Shown: one piece after another, positions 19,822-31,307 of the stretch
Layout: every line of letters starts with the position of its first letter
How positions within the stretch are numbered: the first letter of the stretch is position 1
NCBI GenBank assembly: GCA_049999765.1
Contig: JBNGIQ010009046.1
Coordinates: 1-64,000, forward strand
Direction of reading: 5' to 3'
DNA: 64,000 nt
DNA from: Phaeoceros laevis
Taxonomy: Eukaryota; Anthocerotophyta; Anthocerotopsida; Notothyladales
Notes under the pieces: model-generated
What the model saw: the letters and a program-made list of their open reading frames with translations, nothing else
Told to the model about the DNA's origin: nothing
Databases searched by the model: none
Made by a program: the position numbers and the translations under genes

Positions 19822-21039
19822 TCATATCACTAATTCAAACGTATAACAGCAGTGGCATTGCATGTACAAGGCAGATATTCCAAATTCTTTCCCCATGAAG
19901 TACTCTGGGAATCCTTTGCACAAATCGGCGTGTTCTTGCCACAATTCTGCTAATCGGTTCTGCAGAAACTCCAGGCCGATCTACAGGACAAATGCAGCCA
20001 TCTGTCAGAAACAACTCGACCTGGTCAGATGCTCCCGGAAGGTTGGCAGGCTACTAACTTGATCGTTGTGTGTATCCAGCCGCAATCCACAGCAGCAGAA
20101 AATTGTCTGCTGTTCTTGCTGTAGTGCACCCCTTTTGCAGATGGGACATAAGACACCATGCGCCTGCGAAGTATGCCACTTAATATCTGACATTTCTACT
20201 ACCTGTGCAGACTAAGAAGTTTACAGACTATCCTACGAAAGGTGATAGCTTGCAACATGACAAGCTGAAGTAATAACTCACCCCAGATTGTGAATCCCTC
20301 CAGAGTGCTTCAACCATCTCATCCTCCATTGCTTTTGTCTTTTCGTACTCCTCAAGCATAGCAGCTTCTACAACAAGAAGCAAATGAGCATGCCAACATG
20401 GATGACCAAGTAAACAAGGCACTGTTACCAAAGATTCACTTTTGCAGCTCGGCTAGACCAACCTCGTGCATGCAAATCCCTTTGAGCATCCTCGTAGAGA
20501 GCCTGCTCCATTTCAAGCATAAGATTTGTATACTCCTCCGAGTCCAGCACAGAGTTCTCCTGTGGTTCATATCGCCAGAGCATATCCACATCTTGACCTT
20601 CTGTTCCGGCATCATGCCCATCACCCCTGCCCGGGGACCCTCTGAACCTGGAAATCTCATCGGAAACGATTTCCCGCAATGCGAAGTCCTGCGATTCTCA
20701 GGGCATCAGTTTGACAGCCATTCAATCACAACCCAAAATTCGGAGTGACTGCAGATTTGCACCTTGTCACCCTCTGAAGCCGATGATACCGAGGCAGCGG
20801 CTCTAATCTTCCAGAGCAGTTGGCTCCTTTCATGCCGTACTCGTTTCAAACAGCTCTCCCGCAGCTGCAACAGGCACCACAGATTTACTCCAGAGAAATT
20901 TGGCACATGCAAGCATCAACACCATTATGAAGCCATGAATTTGCAGCCACACCGGCATTGGCTACGAAACGCCTACCTTCTCTTTCCACTGCGTTTGCCA
21001 ATCTTTCAGGGGCGATCTTTTCTTTTTGTCTCCATCCAT
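19822..21039 (-). CDS. RPAIN: RPA-interacting protein
   Basis: Six exons: 20977-21039, 20763-20864, 20463-20688, 20282-20367, 20059-20163 and 19822-19980, encoding 246 residues with all phases closing. The N-terminal block (WKEK then LRESCLKRVRHERSQLLWKI) is the RPA-interacting N domain. A middle acidic helix follows (EYTNLMLEMEQALYEDAQ). The C-terminal zinc-finger-like domain has CPIC (Cys165, Cys168), a CCCG cluster (182-184) and a late C-H-C-C (236-239), ending in FELVI as plant homologues do. The family binds replication protein A and helps its nuclear import; the function here is by homology. In the region after the stop, one overlapping open frame is a shadow. Confidence 0.92.
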
Positions 21040-22675
21040 TTCTGGAGCTCCTGCCTTCAGAACATGCAGCCTTCTACCCAATTCTTTGGTCACATTCCTG
21101 TCCGTCCCGTTCTCAATAGCTGTTTACTTGAATGAACCGTTCTAGGAACGATACGCGTTAGGGTTTCTGTTGCCAGTCAACGCCATGGCGCTTCTCCACC
21201 TCCCGGAGTGTGCACGTAAAACAGAGTCGGACAGTGTCTCTTCAAGCTGCATCTTTTCAAGCTTTGGATTTGTCCCGCCTCTTGTTGTCCGGGAGTTCAC
21301 TTACTGAGCACAGGCTATCGCAGGACGTCGGGTATTCCGCCGGACGCGCCAAAACTGATCCTAGTAGCTGATGGATGCTCAAAAGATGGTCAGCGCATGT
21401 TCCCGGACAGTGTTGAGCATTCCCGGATAAGTGCTGCAAACAGTGACGTCGGTTGTTGCAATTAGCTGAATTGTCATTCACCTCATCAGGCTGTTACTCG
21501 AAGCATGAAACCAACAAACGGACCGGGATAGAGATGAATAGGAACCACGAGTAACCTAACAAGGATGTGGATTGTGAATGCACCTAATCCAACTTGGTTT
21601 CGATGAACTAATCTGAAGTATCTCCCGGAGTCGCATGTGCACACAAGAGTGACGAGAGACAAGTCAACACCAAGGAATATGAGCCATTTTAGTAATGTGT
21701 CTACCGGAATCGCATGTGCATTGTGCACTCAAGAGTGACAAGTCAGCACAAGGAATATGACATTTTAGTAATGTGCAAATTTGACCAGCCAGGTAGACGT
21801 TTGGGATTTTGCAAGCGAGATTTCTAGCGTTTGGGATTTTGCAAGTGAGATTTTGTCGGATGGTCTAGCTTGGCGGCAAGACTCAAGAGCACCTGTGGTG
21901 AAACCCCCAAGTCCCCATGCCGGGGAGGGGTATCTCTAGCCAACTTTCCACATGGGCATCTGTGCAAACTCGTCAATCCGCCTTGAATGACTGTGCCCGT
22001 GCAGCCACTCCCTTCCTCCGGTCAACAAAAGGGAACGACGGCAAGAGTAAAGAGAGATGTCTGCACTGGTGGTACAAGAACCAAGAAATCCACAACTTAG
22101 ATTCCGTGATATCCACAATTAGGACTAATTAATTACACCAAAGATATACTCTGCACAGGTCGGTCACAGTTTCTCCCTTCTTAAATTCTTAGAGCTGAAA
22201 ATCTGTGCTCTCCGACTCGGTGATAGCAGACAATCTGCAGATAATTACTACAAGAAAGAGTACGATTCCAATATCGCTGCTGACAAATGCTCCTCACTCG
22301 CTTTTTCAGCCTCAGGAACTCCTCCGGGCTAAATCCGGCAACAGAAGCACTTGCAAGATTGTCGAGTTGAAGATATGGCCGCAAGCATCCCCGTTTATGA
22401 GCACCTTGCTATCCGGTCTGGCAAACATTGCTTGCCTTCCTGTACAGAGGTGCTCCCTCAGGGCCAGGAGTGGAATCACTTCGCACGGTCCTGGAAAGCC
22501 AAAGAATCAAAAGGCGCTAGCTAGTACTCGGGAAATCCACCTACACCACTCCCGGACGTCCATATCGTAGTATCAACCTTCCACAGGCCAGGTCTCTGCA
22601 TCCAAAATGTCACACCGCAGGAGCTGCTACATCATCCCCCCGCTAGCCCCCTGGTGTGAGAATCCCTCACTCCTC
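21040..22675. other. Intergenic with diverged tandem duplications
   Basis: It holds the RPAIN promoter at its left and the 3' side of the LysM gene at its right. No gene is recognised. Two duplications are visible: an imperfect one of about 85 bp around 'ttttagtaatgtg' (21628-21776) and one of about 29 bp around 'gtttgggattttgcaag' (21801-21857). Confidence 0.5.
21628..21857 (+). repeat. Two imperfect tandem duplications
   Basis: A unit with 'cgcatgtgca', 'aagagtgac', 'aaggaatatga' and 'ttttagtaatgtg' appears twice between 21628 and 21776. Directly after it 'gcgtttgggattttgcaag' with 'gagattt' appears twice (21801-21857). Confidence 0.75.
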
Positions 22676-22993
22676 TCAGCTCTGGCACAGCTTAGCCGGA
22701 AGAAGTCCCGCAAAATCGCAAAGACTAATCCCTTTCTGCGAGCACTGAACCTTGAGCGCAACTCCAGCGAAGAGGTCATCGGAGTCCTCAATTTGCGGAT
22801 TGTCCACGAGCAGGAAGGGGTCGTTGCACTTCTCACTGATGGTCTGCAGAGTGTCCCCGCTCTGCACCACATACACGTCTCCGCAAGGGCAGCCCCGCCT
22901 CAACAGCTTCCGGCTCTCAAACGCGCTGGTGGAGGCCACAAGACTGGCCACAAGGAACACCAAAAGCGCTCTCTGCACCACAGCCGCTGCCAT
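22676..22993 (-). CDS. Small secreted LysM-domain protein
   Basis: The start at 22993 gives 105 residues and puts a clean signal peptide first (AAAVVQRALLVFLVASLVAS). The frame extends upstream to 23062, but that start would bury the leader. After RKLLRRGCPCG comes one LysM domain, VYVVQSGDTLQTISEKCNDP with a second half ending FAGVALKV, about 45 residues. This is the short plant LysM type (Y-V-x-GDTL-TIS-KC-DPF). LysM modules bind GlcNAc polymers such as chitin or peptidoglycan fragments; with no membrane anchor or kinase it would act in the apoplast. The last 23 residues have no counterpart I know and may include a missed intron after LKV. Confidence 0.82.
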   Translation of the reverse strand: MAAAVVQRALLVFLVASLVASTSAFESRKLLRRGCPCGDVYVVQSGDTLQTISEKCNDPFLLVDNPQIEDSDDLFAGVALKVQCSQKGISLCDFAGLLPAKLCQS

Positions 22994-23931
22994 CTCCGCA
23001 AATTCCTTGTCCCTTGCTGCTCTTCGAGCCTGAGAGAGCCGTTGGAAATCTTGAAAAAACACAGGAGAAGAAGCGGCGCACAGCGAGAGACAACCGAGAG
23101 AGGAAACTCAGCTCAGTGTCTGCCTCCTTGCCTCCCTTCTCACCTAAACACAACCGAGCCTGAGCTTGCGGGCGGAATTGCGCTTCCTACGATGCGGAAG
23201 GCATCCAAGCAAAAGTGGAGAATATGGCCGATCTCGAGAGGAACCACGGAGCGAAAGTAGTGATACCAGCCGAGGACTACGAGGAACACAGCGGAATGAG
23301 GAAAAGAGAGCGAGGGAAGGGGCCTTATAGCACNNNNNNNNNNNNNNNNNNNNNNNNNNNNNNNNNNNNNNNNNNNNNNNNNNNNNNNNNNNNNNNNNNN
23401 NNNNNNNNNNNNNNNNNNNNNNNNNNNNNNNNNGAGGGAGTGGGGGGGGGAAGGCAGTTGCTAGGAACAGGAAGCGATACCGATGGCGCTGCTGCGGGGG
23501 TGGCGGTTGAAGGCACTACACGACTACGCAACTGCTCTTACTGTGCCGCCTGGCACACAGTCCACGAGGAAGATGTGGAGCACCAGGGTTACCCTAACCC
23601 GACCGTTGGGTTAGGCACTATCTTTTGCAGGACGCCTGCCACGAGTCCCGTTGGAGGACGACCGGGACACCGCCACGCAGCCGGTGCAGTGTCACGACCT
23701 TGGAGGAGCAGGACGAGATACCTGCCGGTGACGACCTGCCACCGCGGTGCTCGACGGTGCCCTGGATTTTGTCGTTGCAACGTGGAGCTGGTCATCATTG
23801 GTTGCCCCAACGTCAATCTGGACAAAACTGGTCACTGGCCGTTGGGCGTCCCTTAGACAAAAAGCAACGGAGACGGAAGCTGGGAAGGCAACCGTTCGGG
23901 GTACGGTAACGGGCTACTGGACAGGAAACAA
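22994..23931. other. LysM promoter side with assembly gap
   Basis: The upstream region of the LysM gene contains a TATA-like 'tataa' on the minus strand near 23330 and is broken by 100 N at 23334-23433. The frame that spans the gap is an artefact. Sequence after the gap is GC-rich and non-coding as far as I can see. Confidence 0.5.
23334..23433. other. Assembly gap (100 N)
   Basis: Exactly 100 N. It lies beside very GC-rich DNA with strong hairpins, a likely cause of the break. Confidence 1.
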
Positions 23932-24220
23932 TAGGGGGACTCAAACATCCCCCTGCAGAAACTCTGACGGGCGAGTAGGTTTCACCGTCGGGTCCGGACG
24001 GGTCCCCCGTCAAAAATGGTACACCATGTTTGAGTGGCCCCGTCGAGGCCGACTCGACGGTAAGTTAAAAAGCCGCGAAGGCGCAAGTTACAAAAGCCGC
24101 AAAATCGGACGGGGGAGTTTTGCCGGGACGGGGCCCCCGTGAGCCGCGGACGGGGGCCCCGTCCCGGCCCTCTGACGGGGCCCCAGGGCGGGCCGACGGG
24201 GACATGTTTGAGTCCCCCTA
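23932..24220. mobile_element. MITE-like element with 17-bp terminal inverted repeats
   Basis: TAGGGGGACTCAAACAT at 23932-23948 is matched exactly, inverted, at 24204-24220. The 289-bp body is GC-rich, has no coding frame, and contains an 18-bp perfect hairpin and an inner copy of 'catgtttgagt'. If TA is the target duplication, the terminal repeat proper begins GGGGGACTC. A short non-autonomous DNA transposon, perhaps PIF/Harbinger or Tc1/mariner related, is the simplest reading; the superfamily is unproven. Confidence 0.75.
24123..24167. repeat. Perfect 18-bp GC hairpin inside the MITE
   Basis: ccgggacggggcccccgt (24123-24140), a 9-base loop, then its exact reverse complement (24150-24167). 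Nearly all pairs are G-C. Confidence 0.95.
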
Positions 24221-25533
24221 ATAAAAACTCAATTCCTGCAGGTTGGTGTATTTTCAGTGTGGTTGCATTGGGGTTTTTTGTTCAGGCGAGTGTTAGGTGA
24301 AAATGGTAGGACCTCGGCCTGCAAAGAAAGTGTGATCAGGTAGGGCGTCTTTGCTTCTGCGTGGACAGGACAGTGGCATGATCTTGGTCGTCCTCACACG
24401 AGGGCCCCATTTGATGGATAACCTCTAGCTGAAATTCGGTTGCGGAGGAGGAGCACAATTGCCGTGTCCTGGTGATGGAAGCAGGGAATGAGGAAGATGA
24501 AAGGAATTGACGTATAAGGTTTCTTGCTTCTGGACCTAAACTTCAGGTTCCTAGGCTTTACAGAAATCCGTTGTGCAAGGAACAAATTCATGTCAACCCG
24601 AGACGGTCTGGGTTGCAGCAGTGGAAACCACTGGCCCACGCATAGATTAGAGCAAAAAAGCTGGTGCAGAACATCCAAGTAGGGCAAAACGGATTTAGAG
24701 CATTGCTTGCTTCTCGTATGCTGCCGGACTTGTTGACTGCTATGCGGGTTGCAGCTTGATTGCACCACTGAGAGACCAAACAATGTGAAGCTGTGGCCGT
24801 AGGGGAGAGATTTATCGTAGCCAAACAGGCTCAAACCATGCTCCAGGCTCGATCCGCCAGGCGAAACGGCACATGTAGGCCTTTCCTGAAGAGAGCAGGA
24901 GGCAGCAACTGGGCTCTGATGATGCAGAATTTGGAAAAGCAAATTTGCCGCCTTTGCTTACCCTAGGTTGCCGGAGCCACACTGCAAAGAGAAACAAAGA
25001 ATCGGAGACGATTGCTCACTTTTGTGTAAGGATCCTTGCCCTTTGTCCTTCTTTCAGCGCAAATCTAGCTACAGTGTCGGCACGAGTGTCGATTGCCTTG
25101 CTCATTGCAGAGCCCTGTCAACCATTTCATCTCCGTGTCATGAACGCACAGTGCTTGAGGTCATTCCAACATGAAGAAACGATAGGGTTTTGAGCAATCT
25201 TTGCATAATCTCGGCTCTCACAAGCACTTTCGACGAGCGAGGTGGATCTCGACCGCAAAACGCGGATTGGAAGAACTGTGCCGCGCATATGCCCTAAGAT
25301 GCCCGATCAGGAAAGAGAACAGGTACGATTGGCGTGTCACAGGACACAAGTGTCTCGTCAGCGAGCCCTCTGCGAAGCTGCTGCTTCGGCGGACACGTGT
25401 ACACCAATTCCGACTCCAAGCAACAGACTCTGTGCAACAATTTTGGGGTTTACCCTTCGTGTGCGATCTAGTTTGTTGCCATATCGGGGGTGTGCAGCTG
25501 TGTAGCGGACGCTCAGTAGTTTAATGTCTCAAC
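24221..25533. other. Upstream region of the lipase gene
   Basis: No recognisable gene. A 182-codon frame on the minus strand (24394-24942) has no domain and no codon pattern that I trust. Confidence 0.4.
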
Positions 25534-27684
25534 ATGGCTGCTGCAGCCATGGCAACGGCGGCAGGGGCAGCGGTGGTACTGTACTACACTAAGTGGGGAA
25601 TCCCTTGGGCTATGAAAGCTGGTGAGGCTGCGGAGACTTCGTCGAGTGCGGAGGAGAATGATGATCAGGATGAGACCAGGGATGCCATCAAGAGAAGGGT
25701 TGAGCCACCCAAGCCTGCTCGGGCTCCTTTCACCTGGTATGAAGCCATCTCCACCCTCACGGAGACACTGCGGTTCACTTATTCAGAGACGTTGGGGAAG
25801 TGGCCTATTGGAGATCTGGCCTTCGGTATCAACTATCTGTTGAAGAAGCAGGGTCACCTTCGTGTTGCGGATGTATATTTGGAAAATTCTGAGCAGCTTA
25901 GAGGTCCTCGTGTGCTGGGGGAGTTGAGGGCGCTTTTGAGGCTGCTCAATTTGTGTGTTTTGTTTTCCAAGAATCCCTTCCCCAAGTTTTTGGAGGTAAG
26001 CGGGTATGCCATGGAGGATGTGCTGTTGCAGGAGGGAAAGGCTGGGCTGTTGCGACCTGCCTTCACAGTACTGCTGGATAAGGAGTCTGCATGCATCCTC
26101 CTCCTCATCAGGGGAACCCACAGCATCAAGGATACATTGACAGCCCTAACTGGAGCTGTGGTTCCCTTCCATCACACGGTCCTTGATGAGGGCGGGGTGC
26201 AAAATCTGGTGCTTGGTTACGCACATTGTGGGATGGTTGCAGCTGCAAGATGGATTGCCCAGCATGCTACTCCAAGGCTCTTGGATGCTTTGAAAGAATA
26301 TCCGTCTTATAACATCAAAGTAGTTGGTCATTCCTTGGGCGGGGGTACAGCGGCTCTACTCACCTACATCCTCAGGGAACAGGATACTTTCGCATCAGCC
26401 CATTGCGTCTGTTTCGCTCCTGCAGCATGTATGACATGGGAACTCGCTGTATCAGGTCTGCCTTTTGTAACGTCCTTTATCAACGGCACTGATTTGGTCC
26501 CAACTTTCTCAGCTGCATCAGTTGATGATCTGCGAGCAGAGGTAACAGCCTCAAGATCAGCGTGGGTCAATGACATTAGAGAGCAGATTGAGCGCACAAG
26601 GGTTTTGAAAACTGTCATTCGTTCTGCATCAGCTCTTGGTAGCCGCCTATCATCAATTGCAAGCATTTCAAGAGCATCCCTACAGCTCTACCCTAATTCA
26701 GCTGCAGTTGCCAAGGCAGCTCGCACTGGGGTTGCCAGTGCAGGTGCTATCTTGCGGCCAAGTGGCGCCCTTGTTGGTTGGTCTTGTATGGGTGCCCGTC
26801 GGAGGTCTGTTACGGTTGCAACAGCATCTGCCAAAGAGCACTCTTCCACTTCTTTAGAGAGCACAGAGTGTGAGATTGAAGGCCGTGCAACGGTGGTAGA
26901 GGATGCAGAGAACAGCTCGGCCGAGACCAGGCTGACACAGCGAGCTGGAACTACTAGCGGTGAAGAGCATAGTTTATGTGATACGAAGAGACGACTAGGG
27001 GGATGGATAAGTGAAGATGCTGCAGTGAGGGTTTTGAGGCAGGTGGGTGATGATGAGGAAGAGTGTCCGTCAAGCTGTCCTGACAGTGCTGCATTTCAAG
27101 GTGAGACATATGCGCAGGAGGTCTTCAGGGATGACGATGATGCACACATGACAGGCACTAATCATGGTGGTGGCGATGAGCCCACTGAGGAGTACATTTG
27201 GCAGCAGATAGAGCATGAGCTGGAAAGGCAGAGGGATAAGGGTACTAGTTTTGCTGGTCCTGAGGTAGAAGAAGCAGCCAGAGAGATCACAAAAGAGGAA
27301 GAAGAAATAGTGACAAATGCTGCCATGAGTGGCAATAGCAATATTGTGACTGATAGTGATGATGCCCCTTTGGCCAGTAACAGGTCGCATAATCGATTCT
27401 TCCCGCCTGGAAGGATAGTGCATATGGTGTCTCGCCCGCGGACAGATGAAGATGGTTCAACAACCGTCAGTATTGATGGCATCGGATTGTATTTGACGGA
27501 CAGAGCACTGTATGGCAAGATTCGTCTTTCTCGCACAATGATTCATGACCATTATATGCCAAACTATAGGAGGGTGATGGAGACATTGATCTCGGAACTA
27601 GAGCAGGATATTATGGATGTTGTGCATACAGAGCAAGTTGAAGCAGAAGAAACTGACCAACTTCTGGGAACCAAAGTGCTTTAA
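25534..27684 (+). CDS. Lipase class 3 (DAG-lipase-like), 716 aa
   Basis: One intronless frame of 716 residues. A short hydrophobic N-terminus (ATAAGAAVVLYYTKWGI) is followed by a Lipase_3 N-terminal region and the alpha/beta-hydrolase core. The nucleophile elbow is VVGHSLGGG (Ser267), the acid is probably Asp320 in FINGTDLVP, and the catalytic His is probably His673 in MIHDHYMPNY near the C-terminus. Between Asp and His lies a long acidic, low-complexity insert (about 430-620). Proteins of this architecture resemble sn-1 diacylglycerol lipases and the plant calmodulin-binding heat-shock lipase group. The reaction would be hydrolysis of an acyl ester in diacylglycerol or galactolipid at a membrane. 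The substrate is not readable from sequence. Confidence 0.88.
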   Translation: MAAAAMATAAGAAVVLYYTKWGIPWAMKAGEAAETSSSAEENDDQDETRDAIKRRVEPPKPARAPFTWYEAISTLTETLRFTYSETLGKWPIGDLAFGINYLLKKQGHLRVADVYLENSEQLRGPRVLGELRALLRLLNLCVLFSKNPFPKFLEVSGYAMEDVLLQEGKAGLLRPAFTVLLDKESACILLLIRGTHSIKDTLTALTGAVVPFHHTVLDEGGVQNLVLGYAHCGMVAAARWIAQHATPRLLDALKEYPSYNIKVVGHSLGGGTAALLTYILREQDTFASAHCVCFAPAACMTWELAVSGLPFVTSFINGTDLVPTFSAASVDDLRAEVTASRSAWVNDIREQIERTRVLKTVIRSASALGSRLSSIASISRASLQLYPNSAAVAKAARTGVASAGAILRPSGALVGWSCMGARRRSVTVATASAKEHSSTSLESTECEIEGRATVVEDAENSSAETRLTQRAGTTSGEEHSLCDTKRRLGGWISEDAAVRVLRQVGDDEEECPSSCPDSAAFQGETYAQEVFRDDDDAHMTGTNHGGGDEPTEEYIWQQIEHELERQRDKGTSFAGPEVEEAAREITKEEEEIVTNAAMSGNSNIVTDSDDAPLASNRSHNRFFPPGRIVHMVSRPRTDEDGSTTVSIDGIGLYLTDRALYGKIRLSRTMIHDHYMPNYRRVMETLISELEQDIMDVVHTEQVEAEETDQLLGTKVL

Positions 27685-28963
27685 AATCGCTAACTTTGTA
27701 CAGGCGTGACTTGCTGTTGGCATTACTTCGAATAACAGGAGTTAATTGTTCTACTCTAGTTGCAAACATGGCTTTAACTTCCTATCCTCCTTGGTCGTAC
27801 GAGGCAGAAGAACCTTTCGTTTTGAACTGAGGCTTCGAGGGACAAGATTGGGATGTCGTTGAATCTCTTGAAGATTGGGGTCAGTGCGGTTTCGACTTAT
27901 GTACCAGTAGCTATTTCTACCCCCGGTCCTCAATGAAGACCGACATATTCATCACTTTGGATTCTTGCTTGGGACGCTGCAAATTGCATTCTCAAGCTTG
28001 CAAGGTCGGCGAGCCCAGTTCTGCCCACCTGACATTACATAGGTGGGAAAACGTCAAGATTTGAGCTTTTCCCTACGGTGCGTTACAAACGACATCTTTA
28101 GAAGAAGCTTGTATATATAGCCCAGCATGAGTGGCGCTGTTGCCTAGCAGAGTGGGAAATATTGATGCTTATCATTGTGTATGGGTTTTGGCATTAAGCC
28201 TGGGAAAAGGGCCTGAGGCAAAGGTATAGCTCAACCACTGATTTGAGCCGAAGGGACTCAAGGCTTTAGGTTAAAATTCAGTGACTCCTTTGACAAGACA
28301 TAGCTGACCTTATCACGTGCATGGCTGCACACCGAAAAAGTTTAGTTCAGGAAGGAGCAAGCAGGACTCTTCTTGTTCAGTGGCGAGTGTAGGGTATCTA
28401 GCAACGGAAGGCCTGACTAGATCAACGGAGTTGGACGTTTCCAAGGTTGCTGAGCTTCTATTTCATGATATTTAACAAAACACGGGAGGGGCAATGACGC
28501 CATACTTGTTTGGCCTCCTACCCCCCAGGCTCGTCTTTGTGAAGTGGGTCGTGTGTATCCCGAAAGAAATGTTCTGTCTGCACACGTCATGTTATTTTTC
28601 GTCATGGTATTACCCCTTTTGGTTACTCACACGAGCCCGATAGCATTCCCACCATAGCCCACTCCTAATCTCCTCAGTGGAGCCGTCAGCCCTACTTGAA
28701 GTCGAACCTCTGCTCGTTGTCGCAAGGCAGGTTACGTATAGATGAATTTAGCACTCGTTTGAGATTCTGACAGCCACCGCAATCATGACTTTCGGTCCAG
28801 GTTGCAATCCTGGCTTCAAGAAGTGTAAAACATCAGCGGGGCATGTAGGATGGAAACGATGCTCCGACCCTGGGCACTAACCTGCAAGATGTTATTACGT
28901 CTTAGGCTTCTCTCCTGCCACTCCAGAGGATGGCCATGGACTTTAGGATTGTGACACTGCTGA
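27685..28963. other. Intergenic between lipase and SURF1
   Basis: Convergent 3' ends of the lipase (+) and SURF1 (-). Nothing recognised beyond the untranslated regions. A GC-skewed patch with 'caggcgtgac' follows the lipase stop. Confidence 0.4.
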
Positions 28964-30404
28964 TCATTTCCTAAATCTCTTATCTAGTTTAAGTCGTTTC
29001 ATTGCCATGTACGTCGTAGCAGCTGACAAACTGTACCTGCATTTTAGCAAACTCGCTACCGTTAGGAAGCCACAACTGGGAGCAGTCACACACTTCTGTT
29101 GCAGGCTACCAAGCTTACCAGGTCCCCGCGTAGTTCAAGTGATCTTGTGGCATGACTGAGGACTGAAGGAGAGCTTCCAAGTTTTTTGCAATAGGGAAAT
29201 CTCCGCCATTGTTATGCGACCCAGTATCGTCTTGCACAGCCTCGACCAACAGAGTCCCTTCATGCAGTCCCGCAGTGCGGGCCATTGCTGGCACGTCTAT
29301 GTAGAACCACTGCCCTGACTCTGGATCATTTTGAGGAACAAACATGTTGGGCTGCTCACCACCTCGGATAACACCTCGCACTGTTTCAGTGGGTAAAGTT
29401 GTTTCCACCTGGGTCTGTGGCAGTCCAAATCAATGAAAAGATTCTCGACCTAGGATACTCTGAGCAGCAGATAAAACTGTCACTTGCAGAACAAAAGTTT
29501 TCTTGTTGACAACGCACCTGAGGATCTCGAGTCCTGATCCAAAACCAACGAGACCCCTTGTCACTCCGCTTCTCTTGTACTGGAGCATCATGAACTACTG
29601 CCTGCACAGTAGGTTTTGGACCTTCATCACGCCAACTGCTTGGTACCCAGCCTCTGTTCACTAGCACCGGAGGCTGCACACTGCCAAGAAGCATAGGATC
29701 AGTTTTCACCGGGCAGGCCAATAGCAAGAAGTGAGCTCATCAGCCACATGGTTTTGAGTCATACCTGTTACCTGTAGGGTACAAAGGAGTGATCATAACA
29801 TAACCCTTCTGAGTGACTCCTGAAATAGTCCGGGAACGGGGACCTACGTACAGGGACTTCTCGATGTCAAATATCCCCTCGCACAGCACCTGCCTGTACT
29901 CAATATCTTGCTCCAGACATGGCACTCGAGAGCCATTTGGGAATGAAACTCGATACTCGTTATCTGACCAGCTCACAGCCGATAATGGAAGAGGATCCCT
30001 ATTCAGCCTTGCCAATCTGTAGTCAAGCATGTCCATCTGCAACACGCACACTTGCTATGACGGTCCAAAATGGGGACATCCAACTCCAACAACTGCGAAT
30101 TTCCAAAGTAGCGGGGGAAGCTATGGACCCTAACCTTCCATTGACGCCGGAAAAGCTGCCAAGTTCCCAGTCCAAACGTTGCAGCACAAGGTAGGAAGAG
30201 AAGTAACGCCGAAAATCCATATCTCCTCCAGCTTTTGTTGGCCACATGTTCATCTTCATGAAGGGAAGAAAGGGCTGGTGATGCCGGCTGCACAGAAGAC
30301 GATGTGGAGTAGGGCCTAGAAATCGATGAAGCCGCCTCAAGCACAGCTGGAGAGAAAATTCGAAGACCCCTGGTGCGTGTTCCGCCAATTACCGCTGTTG
30401 CCAT
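28964..30404 (-). CDS. SURF1: SURF1 cytochrome c oxidase assembly factor
   Basis: Five exons: 30135-30404, 29765-30036, 29518-29680, 29119-29408 and 28964-29036, encoding 355 residues with phases closing. Residues 1-60 look like a mitochondrial presequence. The first membrane span (about 62-80) ends in FGLGTWQLFRRQ, the SURF1 hallmark. Then come GPRSRTISGVTQKGY, VLVNRGWVPSSW, GVIRGGEQPNMFVPQNDP and QWFYIDVPAMAR, with MPQDHLNYAGTWYSLSAATT leading into the second span. SURF1 acts in the inner mitochondrial membrane in early assembly of complex IV around COX1 haem insertion. The last exon is 73 bp, of which 24 codons complete the second membrane segment. It is head to head with NSH3 (903 bp apart). 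Confidence 0.95.
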
Positions 30405-31307
30405 ATCCTAGCGATCGGTCGCTGGTAAGGTCATCGTGCCGTAGCACTAGAAAAAGCTTTCTCCTCCCATCTGCTACCACTGTAGGTCATCCTCATACAC
30501 GTATCGTGGTGATAGCTGCAGAACAACAATTACTGTGAATGAACTTCATGGTTGTGAACATTCTAGTGTGAACGCTGCAGAACAACAATTACTGTGAATG
30601 AACTTCATGGTGTGAACATTGTAGTGTGAACGCTCCAGCCACCATCAGCACGTCACTAATAAGCTTCCGTCTACGATAAATAGATACCTAAACCTGCTCA
30701 TGGCTCACAATTTGGCGGCAGTGCGCGGCACCCCATCCAGGTGTTACGAAGCATTTTTTACGAAGCAAGACTTCGCCCACAAGTCGCACACAGACACTGC
30801 GTAGTCGTTATGCTGTATGAACACCGATTTCAGGCGGCATTGTCCCGTTCCGCTTGTCAGTCTTGGCGGTGACACCTCACTGGTGTGGACGGCCAAGACA
30901 GTCACGGTGCACAGGATGATATCACGAAGTCACACGCGTTGCACTCGGCAGTCAACTCTGCATCCTTTGTGTACAGTAGAGGCACTTGGAGTAGTATCCA
31001 CGCTGATTCCCTCCTTCCCAGCGAAAGCCCATGGACGATTGGTCTCTCGCACCCCTGTTCGAAGGCAGAGAGCTCCAGGGTGTGTCACCCGGAGAGTTCG
31101 ATAAGGCTCATAACTGCAGGGAGCTCCAGAATGTGCCTGACGGAGAGTTTGAGGCAATTTGGATGGCAACTTTGGCAAGGTTCTAGGACAACATGCTAGA
31201 AGTGCCATCACACCGTTCACCAAGGCTGTGAGCTCCAGAAATTGCAATTTCATAGCACGGTGACTCTCCGCAAGGACCAAGGTGGTGAACTACAGAATTT
31301 GACAGAA
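30405..31307. promoter_or_regulatory. Divergent SURF1/NSH3 promoter region
   Basis: 903 bp separate the two start codons. It contains a tandem duplication of about 59 bp (30515-30631) and recurrent 'gagctccag' words at 31068-31240. No gene recognised inside. Confidence 0.5.
30515..30631 (+). repeat. 59-bp tandem duplication
   Basis: Unit 30515-30573 and unit 30574-30631 both start gctgcagaacaacaattact and end with 'gtgtgaac'; they differ by a one-base indel and one substitution. Confidence 0.9.

Noticed and set aside
19448-19825. 125-codon minus frame between the two convergent genes
   Set aside because: The RPAIN coding sequence ends in another frame at 19822; this is its out-of-frame continuation.
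22994-23062. Upstream start of the LysM frame at 23062
   Set aside because: It would put 23 polar residues before a good signal peptide; the ATG at 22993 is preferred.
23215-23856. 213-codon frame across the first gap
   Set aside because: It is open only because it includes 100 N.
24394-24942. 182-codon frame on the minus strand
   Set aside because: No signal, domain or splice context; overlapping frames of similar length exist on both strands.
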